DNA of 64,000 nt from Brotaphodocola catenula (GCA_020686985.1 JAJEPU010000010.1:1-64000); one strand, 5' to 3'. Shown: positions 19,959 through 29,572, numbered from the stretch's first letter. The notes: a model not told the origin generated them from the sequence alone. Program-made: numbers and translations.

Positions 19959-20891
19959 GTGGAACTGAGAGGAAAGAGAGTCGTGATGACAGGTGCGACC
20001 GGATTTATCGGCAGGAACACGGCGAAGGCTCTGCTTGAGAGCGGAGCGGAGGTCTTCTGCCTTGTGCGTCCAGGTTCGCCAAACCGCGGACTGCTTCCGG
20101 AACATGAAAAATTGACCGCAGTCGAGGGAGCGCTTGATCAGGTGGAGAGTGCTGTGAAAACGATCGGTCAGGCGGATGCATTCTTTCATTTTGCGTGGGG
20201 CGGTGTCAACCGGGCAGAGATTGATTCGCCGGTTGTCCAGCAGAAGAATGTCGAGGATTCCCTCGCATGTGTGCGCGCCTCCCATGCGCTCGGCTGTACG
20301 TTTTTCCTCGATGCGGGTTCCCGCGTGGAGTATGGAATCACCGAGGACGGGACGATGGAAGAATCGATGGAGTGCCATCCGGTCAATGCCTACGGCAGGG
20401 CAAAGCTGGAATTTTATCAGCGGGCAGTGCCGTTGTGCAGAGAGTATGGGATGACTTACTATCATCTGCGCTTTTTCAGCGTTTACGGGCGAGGCGATCA
20501 TCCGTGGTCGATCATCTCGACGCTTGTACGTGATCTGCCACTGGGCAAGACCGTCTCTCTGAGTGCCTGCCGTCACAGATGGAACTTTATGGATATTCAG
20601 GATGCGTCAAGGGCAGTGCTTGAACTTTACCGGTTCAGCGATGAACACAGTGGGGAGAGCCAGATCGTCAATGTCGCAAGTAAGGATACGAGAGTCCTCA
20701 GAGAGTTTGTTGAGGAGATCCATGAGATTGCGGGAGGACGAGGCGCACTCGAGTACGGCACGTTTGTGCAGGCAAAAGAAGGAGCGCTCTCGATCTGTCC
20801 GAGAACGGAGGTTCTGTCTGAGCTGACTGAGGGAACATGGAAGGAAGAAATCGCGTTTCGGGATGGCATCCGGCGCATGATGGAGGAATGA
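19959..20891 (+). CDS. NAD-dependent sugar epimerase/dehydratase, second copy
   Basis: A 310-residue extended short-chain dehydrogenase with MTGATGFIG near the N-terminus and YGRAK as the Tyr-Lys pair near residue 145. It shares many segments with the enzyme at 17759, including the FSVYGRGDHPWS stretch. The start is GTG at 19959, with ACGGAGG 8 nt upstream. The stop overlaps the next start as ATGA. Its substrate is probably a nucleotide deoxysugar made by its neighbours. Confidence 0.85.
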   Translation: MELRGKRVVMTGATGFIGRNTAKALLESGAEVFCLVRPGSPNRGLLPEHEKLTAVEGALDQVESAVKTIGQADAFFHFAWGGVNRAEIDSPVVQQKNVEDSLACVRASHALGCTFFLDAGSRVEYGITEDGTMEESMECHPVNAYGRAKLEFYQRAVPLCREYGMTYYHLRFFSVYGRGDHPWSIISTLVRDLPLGKTVSLSACRHRWNFMDIQDASRAVLELYRFSDEHSGESQIVNVASKDTRVLREFVEEIHEIAGGRGALEYGTFVQAKEGALSICPRTEVLSELTEGTWKEEIAFRDGIRRMMEE

Positions 20892-21877
20892 TGAAAAAAA
20901 TTAGTGTACTGATTCCTTGCTATAACGAGGAGGAGAATGTAGAGCCGATCAGTCAGGCTGTCTTGGAGACGCTGAATCGGGATCTGCCGGAATACGATTA
21001 TGAGCTGGTCTTTATTGATAACGATTCCACGGATCAGACGAGGTCAATTCTTCGCCGTATGTGTGCAGGAAATCCAAAAATCAAGGCAATTTTCAATGCA
21101 AGAAATTTCGGTCAGTTTAATTCGCCGTACTACGGGATGCTTCAGGTTACCGGAGACTGTGTGATTGAGATGGTTGCAGATTTTCAGGACCCGGTTGAGA
21201 TGATCCCGAAGTACGTCCGGGCGTGGGAAGAGGGATATAAGATCGTCATCGGCATCAAGACGAGCAGTAAGGAAAACCGTCTGATGTATGCCCTGAGAAG
21301 CTTTTATTACAAGACGATCAAGAAACTCTCCGATGTCGAGCAAATCGAACATTTTACGGGATCGGGTCTCTATGACCGCGATTTTATTGAGGTTCTGAGA
21401 AAACTCGACGATCCGACACCGTTTCTTCGCGGAATCGTTGCAGAGCTTGGATATAAGCGCAAGGAGATCCCGTATGAACAGCCGAAACGGCGTGCTGGAA
21501 AAACACACAACAATTTCTACCGTCTCTATGATGCGGCAATGCTGAGTGTGACTTCTTACACGAAGGCAGGACTGAGACTTGCGACGTTTCTCGGAGCGTT
21601 CAGCTGTCTCGTGAGTCTTGCAGTTGCTCTCGCCTATCTGGTGATGAAGCTGATCTGGTGGGATCGTTTCCCGGCAGGGATGGCACCGATGCTGATTGGA
21701 ATGCTGTTTTTGGGATCGGTACAGATTTTCTTCATCGGTATGGTCGGAGAGTATGTGCTCTCGATCAACCAGAGAGTGATGCACCGTCCGCTCGTTGTCG
21801 AGGAGGAGCGTTTGAATTTCACTGAGGATAAAAAAGTGAAAGAAAAATCAGAGAGCGAAGCGAACGGGGATAACTAG
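20888..21877 (+). CDS. Family 2 glycosyltransferase, GtrB/DPM1-like, membrane-anchored
   Basis: A protein of about 329 residues. The N-terminal GT2 domain starts with SVLIPCYNEEENVEPI and has the metal-binding-like MVADFQDP. Two C-terminal membrane helices (about residues 240-265 and 270-300) match the GtrB/ArnC/dolichol-phosphate-mannose synthase group, which moves a sugar onto a polyprenyl phosphate. Two adjacent ATGs (20888 and 20891) follow GGAGGA; the second has more natural spacing. It overlaps the preceding gene by 4 nt. Confidence 0.85.
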   Translation: MMKKISVLIPCYNEEENVEPISQAVLETLNRDLPEYDYELVFIDNDSTDQTRSILRRMCAGNPKIKAIFNARNFGQFNSPYYGMLQVTGDCVIEMVADFQDPVEMIPKYVRAWEEGYKIVIGIKTSSKENRLMYALRSFYYKTIKKLSDVEQIEHFTGSGLYDRDFIEVLRKLDDPTPFLRGIVAELGYKRKEIPYEQPKRRAGKTHNNFYRLYDAAMLSVTSYTKAGLRLATFLGAFSCLVSLAVALAYLVMKLIWWDRFPAGMAPMLIGMLFLGSVQIFFIGMVGEYVLSINQRVMHRPLVVEEERLNFTEDKKVKEKSESEANGDN

Positions 21878-21909
21878 AGGGAAAAGGATAGGATGAAGGA
21901 ATAAGATTT

Positions 21910-24102
21910 ATGAAATATAAGGTAGATGTGGTAAGAATTCGGGAAAATTCGATTCAGCTCAACGGCTGGGTAGTCGGAAAGACGCCGGAGTCAAAGGCAC
22001 AGTTTAAGGTTCTGGATGGAAATAAAAAGCCGGTCAAAGTCCGGTATGTGGCGACGAGACGTGACGATGTGAGCCAGATTTATTATAAGAAGGTGTATGA
22101 TCGGGATTTTGGATTTGACATCCAGTTTCCGTATGAGAGAGGAAAGGATTACTGGCTTTTAATCCGCTGTGACGGGCGCACTGTCAAGATCAAGTACAAC
22201 GAACAGCTTGTCGAGAAGCGCGCGAGTGTCCTGCACAAGAGAATCGAGAAGATCCGTGATCTGATGAACATGGAGACCGTCCATGTCGCCCTCGAATTCT
22301 GGAAGAAGAATGGACTCAAGGCACTGATCTTAAAGTCGAAGCACAAGATTCAGGGACTCGATAATGACTATGATTACGGTGAGTGGTATAAGCTGACGAA
22401 GCCGACCGAGGAAGAGTTGGAGCGACAGAGAAAAGAAAAGCTGGCATCAGAGCCTCTGCTCTCGATTGTGATTCCGGCATATAAGACACCGGAAAAGTAT
22501 CTCAGAGAGATGCTCGACTCGATCAAGGCACAGACGTACTCGAACTGGGAGGTCTGTGTCGCAAATGGAAGCCCTGCCGGGGAGGGAAAGATCGTCAACC
22601 GTGTGCTTGCACAATATGCAAAGGAAGATCCACGATTCCGATTTGTTGATCTGGGTGAGAACCGTGGGATTTCCGGAAACACGAACTCCGCGCTTGAGAT
22701 GGCAAAGGGTGATTTCATCGTGCTCGCCGACCATGATGACACGCTCCCGGAGCATGCGCTGTATGAGGTGGCCTCTGCGATCAACAAGAATCCTGACTGT
22801 GATGTGATTTATTCGGATGAGGATAAGCTCGATATGGATGGAGGCGCTCTGTTTGATCCGCATTTCAAGCCGGATTTCAACCAGGATCTGCTGACAAGTG
22901 TAAATTATATCTGTCATCTTTTTGTTGTGAAGCGGGAGCTTTTGAACCAGGTCGGCGGGTTCCGTCAGGAGTTTGACGGTGCTCAGGACTATGATTTCAT
23001 TTTCCGCTGCACAGAGAAGGCAAACCAGATCGTGCATATCCCGAAGGTGCTCTACCACTGGCGTTGCCATCAGAACTCGACGGCAAGCAATCCGGAAAGC
23101 AAGATGTATGCGTTTGAGGCGGGCGCAAGGGCGATCATGGCGCACTATGAGAGATGCGGAATTCCGGCTGAGAAGGTTGTGAAGGGTGTCGACTACGGCA
23201 TTTACCATACGATTTTCAAGGTGCAGAACAATCCTCTTGTCTCTGTGATTATTCCAAATAAAGACCACAGTGCCGATCTTGATCTGTGTATCCGGTCGAT
23301 TTTGGAGCGCGCGACGTACGAGAATCTCGAGTTTATCGTCATTGAGAACAACAGCACGGAGAAAGAGACATTTGCATACTACGAGAAGATCCAGAAAGAG
23401 TTCCCGCAGGTTCATGTTGTGAAATGGGAGCGCGAGTTCAACTACTCGGCAATCAACAATTTCGGTGCCCAGTTTGCAAAGGGAGAGTATTTCCTCTTCC
23501 TGAATAACGATACCGAGATCATTTCTAAGGATCTGTTTGAGGAAATGCTCGGCTACGCGCAGAGACCGGAGGTCGGAATCGTTGGCGTTCGTCTGCTCTA
23601 TCAGGATAACACGATTCAGCATGCGGGGGTTGTCATCGGATTTGGCGGAATCGCGGGTCACACGTTCATCGGTCTGCATGAGGCAGAGAGCAGTTACTTC
23701 CACCGCGCAATGTGCGCTCAGGATTACAGTGCGGTGACTGCGGCATGCATGATGACGAGAGCATCCCTGTTTCGTGAGCTTGGTGGATTTACCGAGGAGC
23801 TTGCGGTCGCATTTAACGACATCGATTACTGTATGAAGGTCAGAAATGCCGGAAAACTCGTTGTATACAATCCGTATTCCGTGATGTACCATTATGAGTC
23901 GAAGTCGAGAGGACTTGAGGATACGCCGGAGAAGGTTGCGCGCTTTAACCGCGAGATTGCGATTTTTGCCCGCCGTTGGCCGGATGTTTTGAAAAACGGA
24001 GACCCGTATTACAATCCGAATCTGACGCTGAGAAAGTCCAACTTTGCACTCAGAGATCTCCAGAAGGAGAAGATCGGAGAGCCGTATAAGCTGGAGGTGT
24101 AG
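21910..24102 (+). CDS. Tandem-domain family 2 glycosyltransferase
   Basis: A 730-residue protein with two complete GT2 domains. The first spans about residues 182-410 (SIVIPAYKTPEKYL, then ADHDD). The second spans about 440-690 (SVIIPNKDHSADL, then LNNDTEI). The N-terminal 100 residues form a beta-rich domain seen in rhamnan-type transferases. Two active domains suggest alternating addition of two sugars. No signal or membrane segment is present, so it acts on lipid-linked glycan at the inner face of the membrane. Confidence 0.85.
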   Translation: MKYKVDVVRIRENSIQLNGWVVGKTPESKAQFKVLDGNKKPVKVRYVATRRDDVSQIYYKKVYDRDFGFDIQFPYERGKDYWLLIRCDGRTVKIKYNEQLVEKRASVLHKRIEKIRDLMNMETVHVALEFWKKNGLKALILKSKHKIQGLDNDYDYGEWYKLTKPTEEELERQRKEKLASEPLLSIVIPAYKTPEKYLREMLDSIKAQTYSNWEVCVANGSPAGEGKIVNRVLAQYAKEDPRFRFVDLGENRGISGNTNSALEMAKGDFIVLADHDDTLPEHALYEVASAINKNPDCDVIYSDEDKLDMDGGALFDPHFKPDFNQDLLTSVNYICHLFVVKRELLNQVGGFRQEFDGAQDYDFIFRCTEKANQIVHIPKVLYHWRCHQNSTASNPESKMYAFEAGARAIMAHYERCGIPAEKVVKGVDYGIYHTIFKVQNNPLVSVIIPNKDHSADLDLCIRSILERATYENLEFIVIENNSTEKETFAYYEKIQKEFPQVHVVKWEREFNYSAINNFGAQFAKGEYFLFLNNDTEIISKDLFEEMLGYAQRPEVGIVGVRLLYQDNTIQHAGVVIGFGGIAGHTFIGLHEAESSYFHRAMCAQDYSAVTAACMMTRASLFRELGGFTEELAVAFNDIDYCMKVRNAGKLVVYNPYSVMYHYESKSRGLEDTPEKVARFNREIAIFARRWPDVLKNGDPYYNPNLTLRKSNFALRDLQKEKIGEPYKLEV

Positions 24103-24111
24103 AATAGCAAG

Positions 24112-25152
24112 ATGGGTGAAAAGAGCGAGAACAGCGAGAAGTGTGAGATGAGCGAGAAGGGCAAAATGAAGAAAGCGACGATTATTATTCCGAACTACAA
24201 TGGTCTGAAATTCATGGAAATGTGCATGAGCGCGCTGGAGAAACAGACCTGCAAGGATTTTGAGATTCTCGTTGTCGACAATGGATCGACGGATGGAAGT
24301 GTTGAGTGGCTGAAGGAGAACGAGATTCCCTCGATTTTCCTTCCGGAGAATACCGGATTTTCCGGTGCGGTCAATGTGGGAATCAAGGCGTCAAAGACTC
24401 CGTTTGTGATTCTGTTAAACAACGATACCGAGGCGAAAGAGGGATATGTTGAGGCGCTGATTCGCGAGATTGAGCGTTCTCCGAAGATCTTTTCGGTCAG
24501 CCCGAAGATGATTCAGCTCTACCACAAGGAGCTGATGGATGATGGTGGAGACATGTACAGCATCATGGGCTGGGCATACCAGCGCGGAGTCGGTCAGGAG
24601 ATTGAGCGTTACAACCGTGCGTGCAATGTGTTCTCGGCGTGTGCCGGGGCGGCGATTTACCGCAGGGAGGTCTTTGAGGAGATCGGATACTTTGATGAGA
24701 TGCATTTTGCATATCTTGAGGATATCGATGTGGGATACCGCGCAAAGATTGCGGGATACTATAACCGTTACTGTCCGTCTGCTGAAATTTATCATGTCGG
24801 GAGCGGAACGAGCGGATCGAAATACAATGAATTCAAAGTTCGTCTTGCGGCGCGCAACAATGTTTACTTAAATTATAAGAATATGCCGGGCTGGCAGCTG
24901 CTCTTAAACAGCATTCCAATTGGTCTTGGAATCCTCGGAAAATATTTCTTCTTCAAGAAAAAAGGATTTGAGAAGGAGTATGTCGGCGGAGTTCTCGAAG
25001 GAATCCGCACGGTAAAGAAGACAAAGAAAGTCGCTTATCGACCGGAGGATTTTCAGAACTACCTCGCAATCGAGTGGGAGCTGATCTACGGCGCGATGCT
25101 CTATATCTATGAGTTTGGAAGACGGCAGATCAGAAAGAAACTGATAAAATAA
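24112..25152 (+). CDS. Family 2 glycosyltransferase
   Basis: A GT2 enzyme of up to 346 residues with TIIIPNYNGLKFM at the start of the fold, LLNNDTE as the metal-binding motif, and AYLEDIDVGYRAK near the acceptor-side acidic residues. This is the rhamnosyltransferase-like (WbbL) pattern. The first 18 residues repeat EKSENSEKCEMSEKG and are low complexity, so the true start may be the ATG at 24166 with GAGAAGGG upstream. It is the last gene of the run that begins at 15718. Confidence 0.85.
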   Translation: MGEKSENSEKCEMSEKGKMKKATIIIPNYNGLKFMEMCMSALEKQTCKDFEILVVDNGSTDGSVEWLKENEIPSIFLPENTGFSGAVNVGIKASKTPFVILLNNDTEAKEGYVEALIREIERSPKIFSVSPKMIQLYHKELMDDGGDMYSIMGWAYQRGVGQEIERYNRACNVFSACAGAAIYRREVFEEIGYFDEMHFAYLEDIDVGYRAKIAGYYNRYCPSAEIYHVGSGTSGSKYNEFKVRLAARNNVYLNYKNMPGWQLLLNSIPIGLGILGKYFFFKKKGFEKEYVGGVLEGIRTVKKTKKVAYRPEDFQNYLAIEWELIYGAMLYIYEFGRRQIRKKLIK

Positions 25153-25222
25153 TGTTACAAGTTGTAAATATAACATTACGAAATTTAAGAGAAATTTAAT
25201 AGTGCAAAGAAAAGAATTCGTG

Positions 25223-25228
25223 TATAAT
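25223..25228 (+). promoter_or_regulatory. Candidate -10 box of the sugar-phosphate transferase gene
   Basis: TATAAT lies 66 nt before the start at 25294, within an AT-rich gap after the glycosyltransferase gene. No -35 box at the right distance is convincing. Confidence 0.4.
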
Positions 25229-25293
25229 CGTTATCATTGAGTTGCTATGCGCTTAAATAGGGAGGAATTTTCCCTGTACGGAGGCAAAAATAA

Positions 25294-26706
25294 ATGATAA
25301 AGAGTAACCAAAAGAGGCTGAACCGCATGCATGTGGTGCTGGATGCACTGGTGATTGCAGGGGCGTACATCCTGAGCTGGTTTGTGACAATAAAGAGTGG
25401 CTGGTTTGACACGGGCGGAGTACTTCCCGACTGGTTTTATATGGGAGCGCTGCTTGTGCTTGTACCGTTGTACCTGCTGCTGTATACAATTTTTCAGCTT
25501 TTCACCCCGAAACGGGTTCAGGGGCGCAGGCAGGAATTTGCCAATATCTGCAAGGCGAACCTGATCGGTTTTCTGATCAGCGGTCTGCTTCTCTATTTGA
25601 CAGGTAAAAATCCATATCTGAGAGAGTTTTCCCGAAAACTTGTCATTGTCTTCTGCGCGGTCAATGTGACAGCAGAGACGATTGAGAGGAATTTGATTCG
25701 AATTTTCCTGCGCTCAATGCGGGCGAAGGGATACAATCAGAAGCATATTCTTCTGATCGGATACAGCCGGGCAGCGGAGAATTACATTGACCGCGTGCTG
25801 GCAAATCCTGAGTGGGGATATCAGATTCACGGCATCCTCGATGATCACAAGGCGAGGGGGAGCGAATACCGGGGCATTAAAGTCATCGGTCCGATCAGCA
25901 ATCTGAGAAACATTTTGAATCTGAATTTCATGGATGAGATTGCGATCACGCTCTGTATTCGGGAGTATGGAATTCTCGAGGATCTGGTGGCAGAATGCGA
26001 GAAATCCGGCGTACACACAAAGTTTATTCCGGATTACAACAACATCATTCCGACAAGACCTTACACGGAAGATCTTCAGGGACTTCCGGTTATCAATATC
26101 CGCCGCGTTCCGCTCAGCGATCCGCTGAATGCGATGATGAAGCGTGCTGTCGATATTTTTGGAGCGCTGGTAGCGTTGATTTTGTTTTCACCAATTATGC
26201 TTGTCACTGCGATTTTGATTAAGCTGACAGCTCCCGGTCCTCTGATCTATTGTCAGGAGCGAGTCGGACTTCACAATCGACCGTTTAAGATGTACAAATT
26301 CCGGTCGATGGAGGTGCAGGACCCGAAGAAGGAGAAAAATCAGTGGACGAGTCCTCATGATCCGCGCGTGACGCCGATCGGAAGATTCATCAGAAAAACA
26401 AGTATTGATGAGATGCCACAGCTTTTCAACGTGTTGTTTGGCGATATGAGTCTGGTTGGTCCTAGACCGGAGCGACCATTCTTTGTAGAAAAATTTAAGG
26501 AAGAGATTCCACGATATATGATCAAGCATCAGGTTCGACCGGGAATGACCGGATGGGCGCAGGTAAATGGTCTGCGTGGAGACACCTCGATCACGAAGCG
26601 AATCGAGCATGATCTGTATTATATTGAGAACTGGACACTTGGATTTGACTTTAAGATCCTGTTTCTAACGTTTTTTAAGGGCTTTATCAATAAGAATGCT
26701 TATTAA
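25294..26706 (+). CDS. Undecaprenyl-phosphate sugar-1-phosphate transferase (WbaP/WcaJ-like)
   Basis: A 470-residue polyprenyl glycosylphosphotransferase that would start glycan synthesis on undecaprenyl phosphate. Four membrane helices occupy about residues 12-32, 46-70, 80-100 and 110-125. A CoA-binding-like Rossmann domain follows (LLIGYSRAAENYI). After a further membrane helix near residue 290, the catalytic domain has KRAVDIFGA, FKMYKFRSM, TSIDEMPQLFNVL, GPRPERP and the GMTGWAQVNG ending. All family motifs are intact. ACGGAGG precedes the ATG. Confidence 0.93.
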   Translation: MIKSNQKRLNRMHVVLDALVIAGAYILSWFVTIKSGWFDTGGVLPDWFYMGALLVLVPLYLLLYTIFQLFTPKRVQGRRQEFANICKANLIGFLISGLLLYLTGKNPYLREFSRKLVIVFCAVNVTAETIERNLIRIFLRSMRAKGYNQKHILLIGYSRAAENYIDRVLANPEWGYQIHGILDDHKARGSEYRGIKVIGPISNLRNILNLNFMDEIAITLCIREYGILEDLVAECEKSGVHTKFIPDYNNIIPTRPYTEDLQGLPVINIRRVPLSDPLNAMMKRAVDIFGALVALILFSPIMLVTAILIKLTAPGPLIYCQERVGLHNRPFKMYKFRSMEVQDPKKEKNQWTSPHDPRVTPIGRFIRKTSIDEMPQLFNVLFGDMSLVGPRPERPFFVEKFKEEIPRYMIKHQVRPGMTGWAQVNGLRGDTSITKRIEHDLYYIENWTLGFDFKILFLTFFKGFINKNAY

Positions 26707-26942
26707 ATTAGTTAAATGAGATACGAAAGAAAAAGCTATTTTTAAGTGTTAGAGCTTTATAGAAGCAGATAGAGGGATCAATGGACAGATAGCTGTGAGT
26801 GGATAACAGACAAATGAGTGGTGCGCTGACAGACAGTGGACAACGGACACCTGAGGATGCGGAAGGAAAGTAGAAAGTGATGATCTGAGAGGATCAGGAT
26901 GATGGGCTTCTTTCCGGGCAATAAATAAAATGAGGTAGATAT

Positions 26943-29039
26943 ATGAGTCGTGAGTACGAGGAAGACAGAAGACAGGGAGACGAGCGAAGCCGTCGCCGGA
27001 CTTCAGAGCGTCAGAGAGAGATGGAAGGACCGGTTATCATGGAGGGCGGTTCGGTGACAGTGAGTCGTTCCGGACATTCGATGCATTCTGCACGTTCTGC
27101 GCGTTCTGTGCGCAGAGTTCGCAGTGTGCAGACTTCTGGAAATTCTGTAAATTCCGGAAGCAAAGAAGCAAAGCGGTGGCGCACAGCATCCTCTTCACCG
27201 GAGTCCGGTGCGGGGAGACACCAGAGTGCACAGAGAAATGTTTCTCCAAGTAAAAATATTTCCAAGAGTGCATCTTCGAGAGGAGGCGGTGGCAATTATA
27301 ACAATGGCGGTCACGGTAATGGTGGTGGTCGCAATGGTGGCAATAATAATGGTTATAATGGCAATAACAACGGAAATAACAACCTGCCGAACCCGAGAAA
27401 AGAGATGGAGCGCGCCAAGAAGAGAAGAACGATCCGCAGAATCATCACGACAGTGATTGCGGAGTGCTTTGCGCTGTTCTTTATTTTCGGATATGGATTT
27501 TTCGCACGCACGGCGGCAAAGATTCAGCGACCGAGCGAGGAAGAGATGAAGGAAGTTACGGTCAATCAGGATCTTCCGGAGGTCGCAACCCAGAATATGA
27601 AGGGTTACTGGACAATCGCAGTCTTCGGTGTGGATGCCCGTGACAATGCGATCAAGAAGGATACGAATGCGGATGTCAACATCATTTGCAGCATCAATCT
27701 GGAAAACGGAGAGATTAAGCTCGTTTCCGTTTACCGTGACTCCTATCTGAACATCAGTCAGGAGAAGGGAAGCTACAATAAGATTAACCAGGCATATTTC
27801 CTTGGTGGACCAGCTCAGGCGATGACCGCGTTAAACCGCAACCTCGATCTGAATATTACGGACTATATCACCTTTAACTGGAAGGCAGTTGCGCAGGGAA
27901 TTGATATCCTTGGCGGTGTCGATGTGGAGCTGAGCAAGGCAGAGTTCTACTATATTAACTCTTTCATCACAGAGACCGTAAAGGCAACCGGAATCGGTTC
28001 GACTCAGCTGACCCATGCAGGAATGAATCATCTTGACGGTGTTCAGGCAGTTGCATATGGTCGTCTCCGTCTGATGGATACGGATTATGCGCGTACTGAG
28101 CGCCAGAGAAAGATTATCAGCCTTGCGTTTGAGAAGGCGCAGAAGGCAGATTTCCAGACTCTTTATCGTCTGATCGGAACCGTGTTCCCGAATACTTACA
28201 CCAGCCTTTGGGTGGATGATCTTGTAAACAATGCGAAGAACATCTCGAAGTTCCATCTCGTAGATACGACTGGATTCCCGCAGGCGCGCGGTGAGGCGAA
28301 TATGGGCAAGAAGGGATCGGTTGTTGTTCCGGCAACGCTTGAGAGCAATGTCAAACTGCTTCATGAGTTCCTCTACGATGAGACCGATTATGAGCCGTCT
28401 GAGACCGTAAAGAAGATTGGCGAGAAGATCTCTGCGAATACCGGCATCTATAAAGAGGGTCAGGTTGTCAAGAAGGTGGGAACGGACAGTGGAGTTGTTC
28501 AGCCTCAGAAGACGACGGCTTCTGCGACAACTGGATCTTCAAAGAATTCTAAGGATGAGTCTGGCACCGATGACAAGAAAGATGTAAAGGTGACTGTGGA
28601 GTCGGATGATTCATCTACCGGAAAGATTTCCGAGAGCACGAAGGCGGATGAGAAGGGGTCTAAAGACTCGAAGGATGCTCACGAGACGACATCTGCAAAG
28701 GATGTAAAGGAAACGAAGGACGCAAAGGAAACGACGAAAGAGACAACAAAAGAGGAGAAGGGAACAACAGAAATAAAGGAGACGATCGCGCCGAAGGAGA
28801 GCACGAGTGCGAGCCATGCGGGAACGTCGACGACCTCCGCTTATCGTGAGACAACTGCGTCTCATTCTACTTCCGGTGGAACATCTGAACTTCCGCCGGC
28901 ATCGACTGTACGCGGAGAGGGACCGGCTTCGTCTACGACGTCAGCGTCCAAGGAGACCACTGCACATGTGGGACCGGGAGGAACAAGTACAACGCCGACG
29001 ACTGCTGGATCTGGTCCGGTTTCAAGACCGGGGCAGTAA
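26943..29039 (+). CDS. LytR-CpsA-Psr (LCP) family glycopolymer ligase
   Basis: A 698-residue protein. The cytoplasmic N-terminus (1-160) is unusually long, Ser/Arg-rich with HSARSARSVRRVRSV-like repeats, then Gly/Asn-rich (115-150). A membrane helix lies at about 165-187. The LCP domain runs from about 222, with FGVDARD, SVYRDSY and DYARTERQRK carrying the conserved Asp and Arg residues. The C-terminal 220 residues are Thr/Ser/Lys/Glu-rich and probably disordered. LCP enzymes move undecaprenyl-linked glycan to peptidoglycan, fitting its place after the glycan genes. The 236-nt gap before it shows no clear promoter. Confidence 0.9.
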   Translation: MSREYEEDRRQGDERSRRRTSERQREMEGPVIMEGGSVTVSRSGHSMHSARSARSVRRVRSVQTSGNSVNSGSKEAKRWRTASSSPESGAGRHQSAQRNVSPSKNISKSASSRGGGGNYNNGGHGNGGGRNGGNNNGYNGNNNGNNNLPNPRKEMERAKKRRTIRRIITTVIAECFALFFIFGYGFFARTAAKIQRPSEEEMKEVTVNQDLPEVATQNMKGYWTIAVFGVDARDNAIKKDTNADVNIICSINLENGEIKLVSVYRDSYLNISQEKGSYNKINQAYFLGGPAQAMTALNRNLDLNITDYITFNWKAVAQGIDILGGVDVELSKAEFYYINSFITETVKATGIGSTQLTHAGMNHLDGVQAVAYGRLRLMDTDYARTERQRKIISLAFEKAQKADFQTLYRLIGTVFPNTYTSLWVDDLVNNAKNISKFHLVDTTGFPQARGEANMGKKGSVVVPATLESNVKLLHEFLYDETDYEPSETVKKIGEKISANTGIYKEGQVVKKVGTDSGVVQPQKTTASATTGSSKNSKDESGTDDKKDVKVTVESDDSSTGKISESTKADEKGSKDSKDAHETTSAKDVKETKDAKETTKETTKEEKGTTEIKETIAPKESTSASHAGTSTTSAYRETTASHSTSGGTSELPPASTVRGEGPASSTTSASKETTAHVGPGGTSTTPTTAGSGPVSRPGQ

Positions 29040-29124
29040 AGTGGGCTGGTGTTAGCTAGCACGATGAAGATTTTAAACATTTTCGACAGGTAATAAAAAA
29101 ATAAGAGATTATAAGATGGCTCAT

Positions 29125-29261
29125 GGCTCCGTTCACGGGTAAAGTCATGCAAACGCGCTCTCGCTCCGGGTTCAACGTAGCGGTGCATAAGACCGTAAAA
29201 GACACGGTCTAAGCACCGACGTCTCACACGGGTTTGCATGTACTTTCCCGCTGACGGAGCC
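29125..29261 (+). repeat. 137-nt structured intergenic element, copy 1
   Basis: An outer stem joins GGCTCCG (29125-29131) to CGGAGCC (29255-29261). Inside it CGGG pairs with CCCG, then AAAGT with ACTTT, then ATGCAAAC with GTTTGCAT. A central arm contains ACGT/ACGT, CGGTGC/GCACCG and GACCGT/ACGGTC around the loop AAAAGAC. A copy of equal length and same orientation lies at 57137-57273. It starts 86 nt after the LCP gene. There is no open reading frame and no T-run, so it is not a simple terminator. The element is unclassified. Confidence 0.75.
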
Positions 29262-29440
29262 TTTTCTGCATATATATTCATTGAAAGAAAGAGACAGAAA
29301 AAAGTGTCTGTCATAGCTGTTTTTGTATACACGTTTCCCTCAACTATTTTTCTTATGTGTATGTTTCACATCTTAGATACGTTTCCATCACATTTCCGAC
29401 ACAATTAATTGTTATAGTCTTGATAGTAAAGAGAGAACAT

Positions 29441-29572
29441 TACTGTAACGGGTAGGTATTTTTTGAACTGAAAATGCCGTATGATACAGTGGTGGTAGCA
29501 GGTTTTGCCGATTTGGAATGCAAAGCATCGGCAAAATCCGTTGCTGTTTGCAGGGTGTGTGAACAGCAACGA
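29441..29572 (+). repeat. Three-hairpin intergenic repeat, copy A
   Basis: About 132 nt matching 51279-51411 on the opposite strand at close to 90 percent by eye. It folds into three consecutive hairpins: GCATTTTC-type arms around AGTTCA in the sister copy (weaker here), GATTTTGCCGAT/ATCGGCAAAATC-type arms, and GTTGCTGTT/AACAGCAAC. It lies in the 639-nt gap between the LCP and HtrA genes. It has no coding potential. Confidence 0.7.

Noticed and set aside
29125-29261. Reading the 137-nt element as a tRNA-like or CRISPR structure.
   Set aside because: There is no cloverleaf with anticodon arm, no TTCGA loop in the right place, and no regular spacer pattern. Only two copies exist, 28 kb apart.
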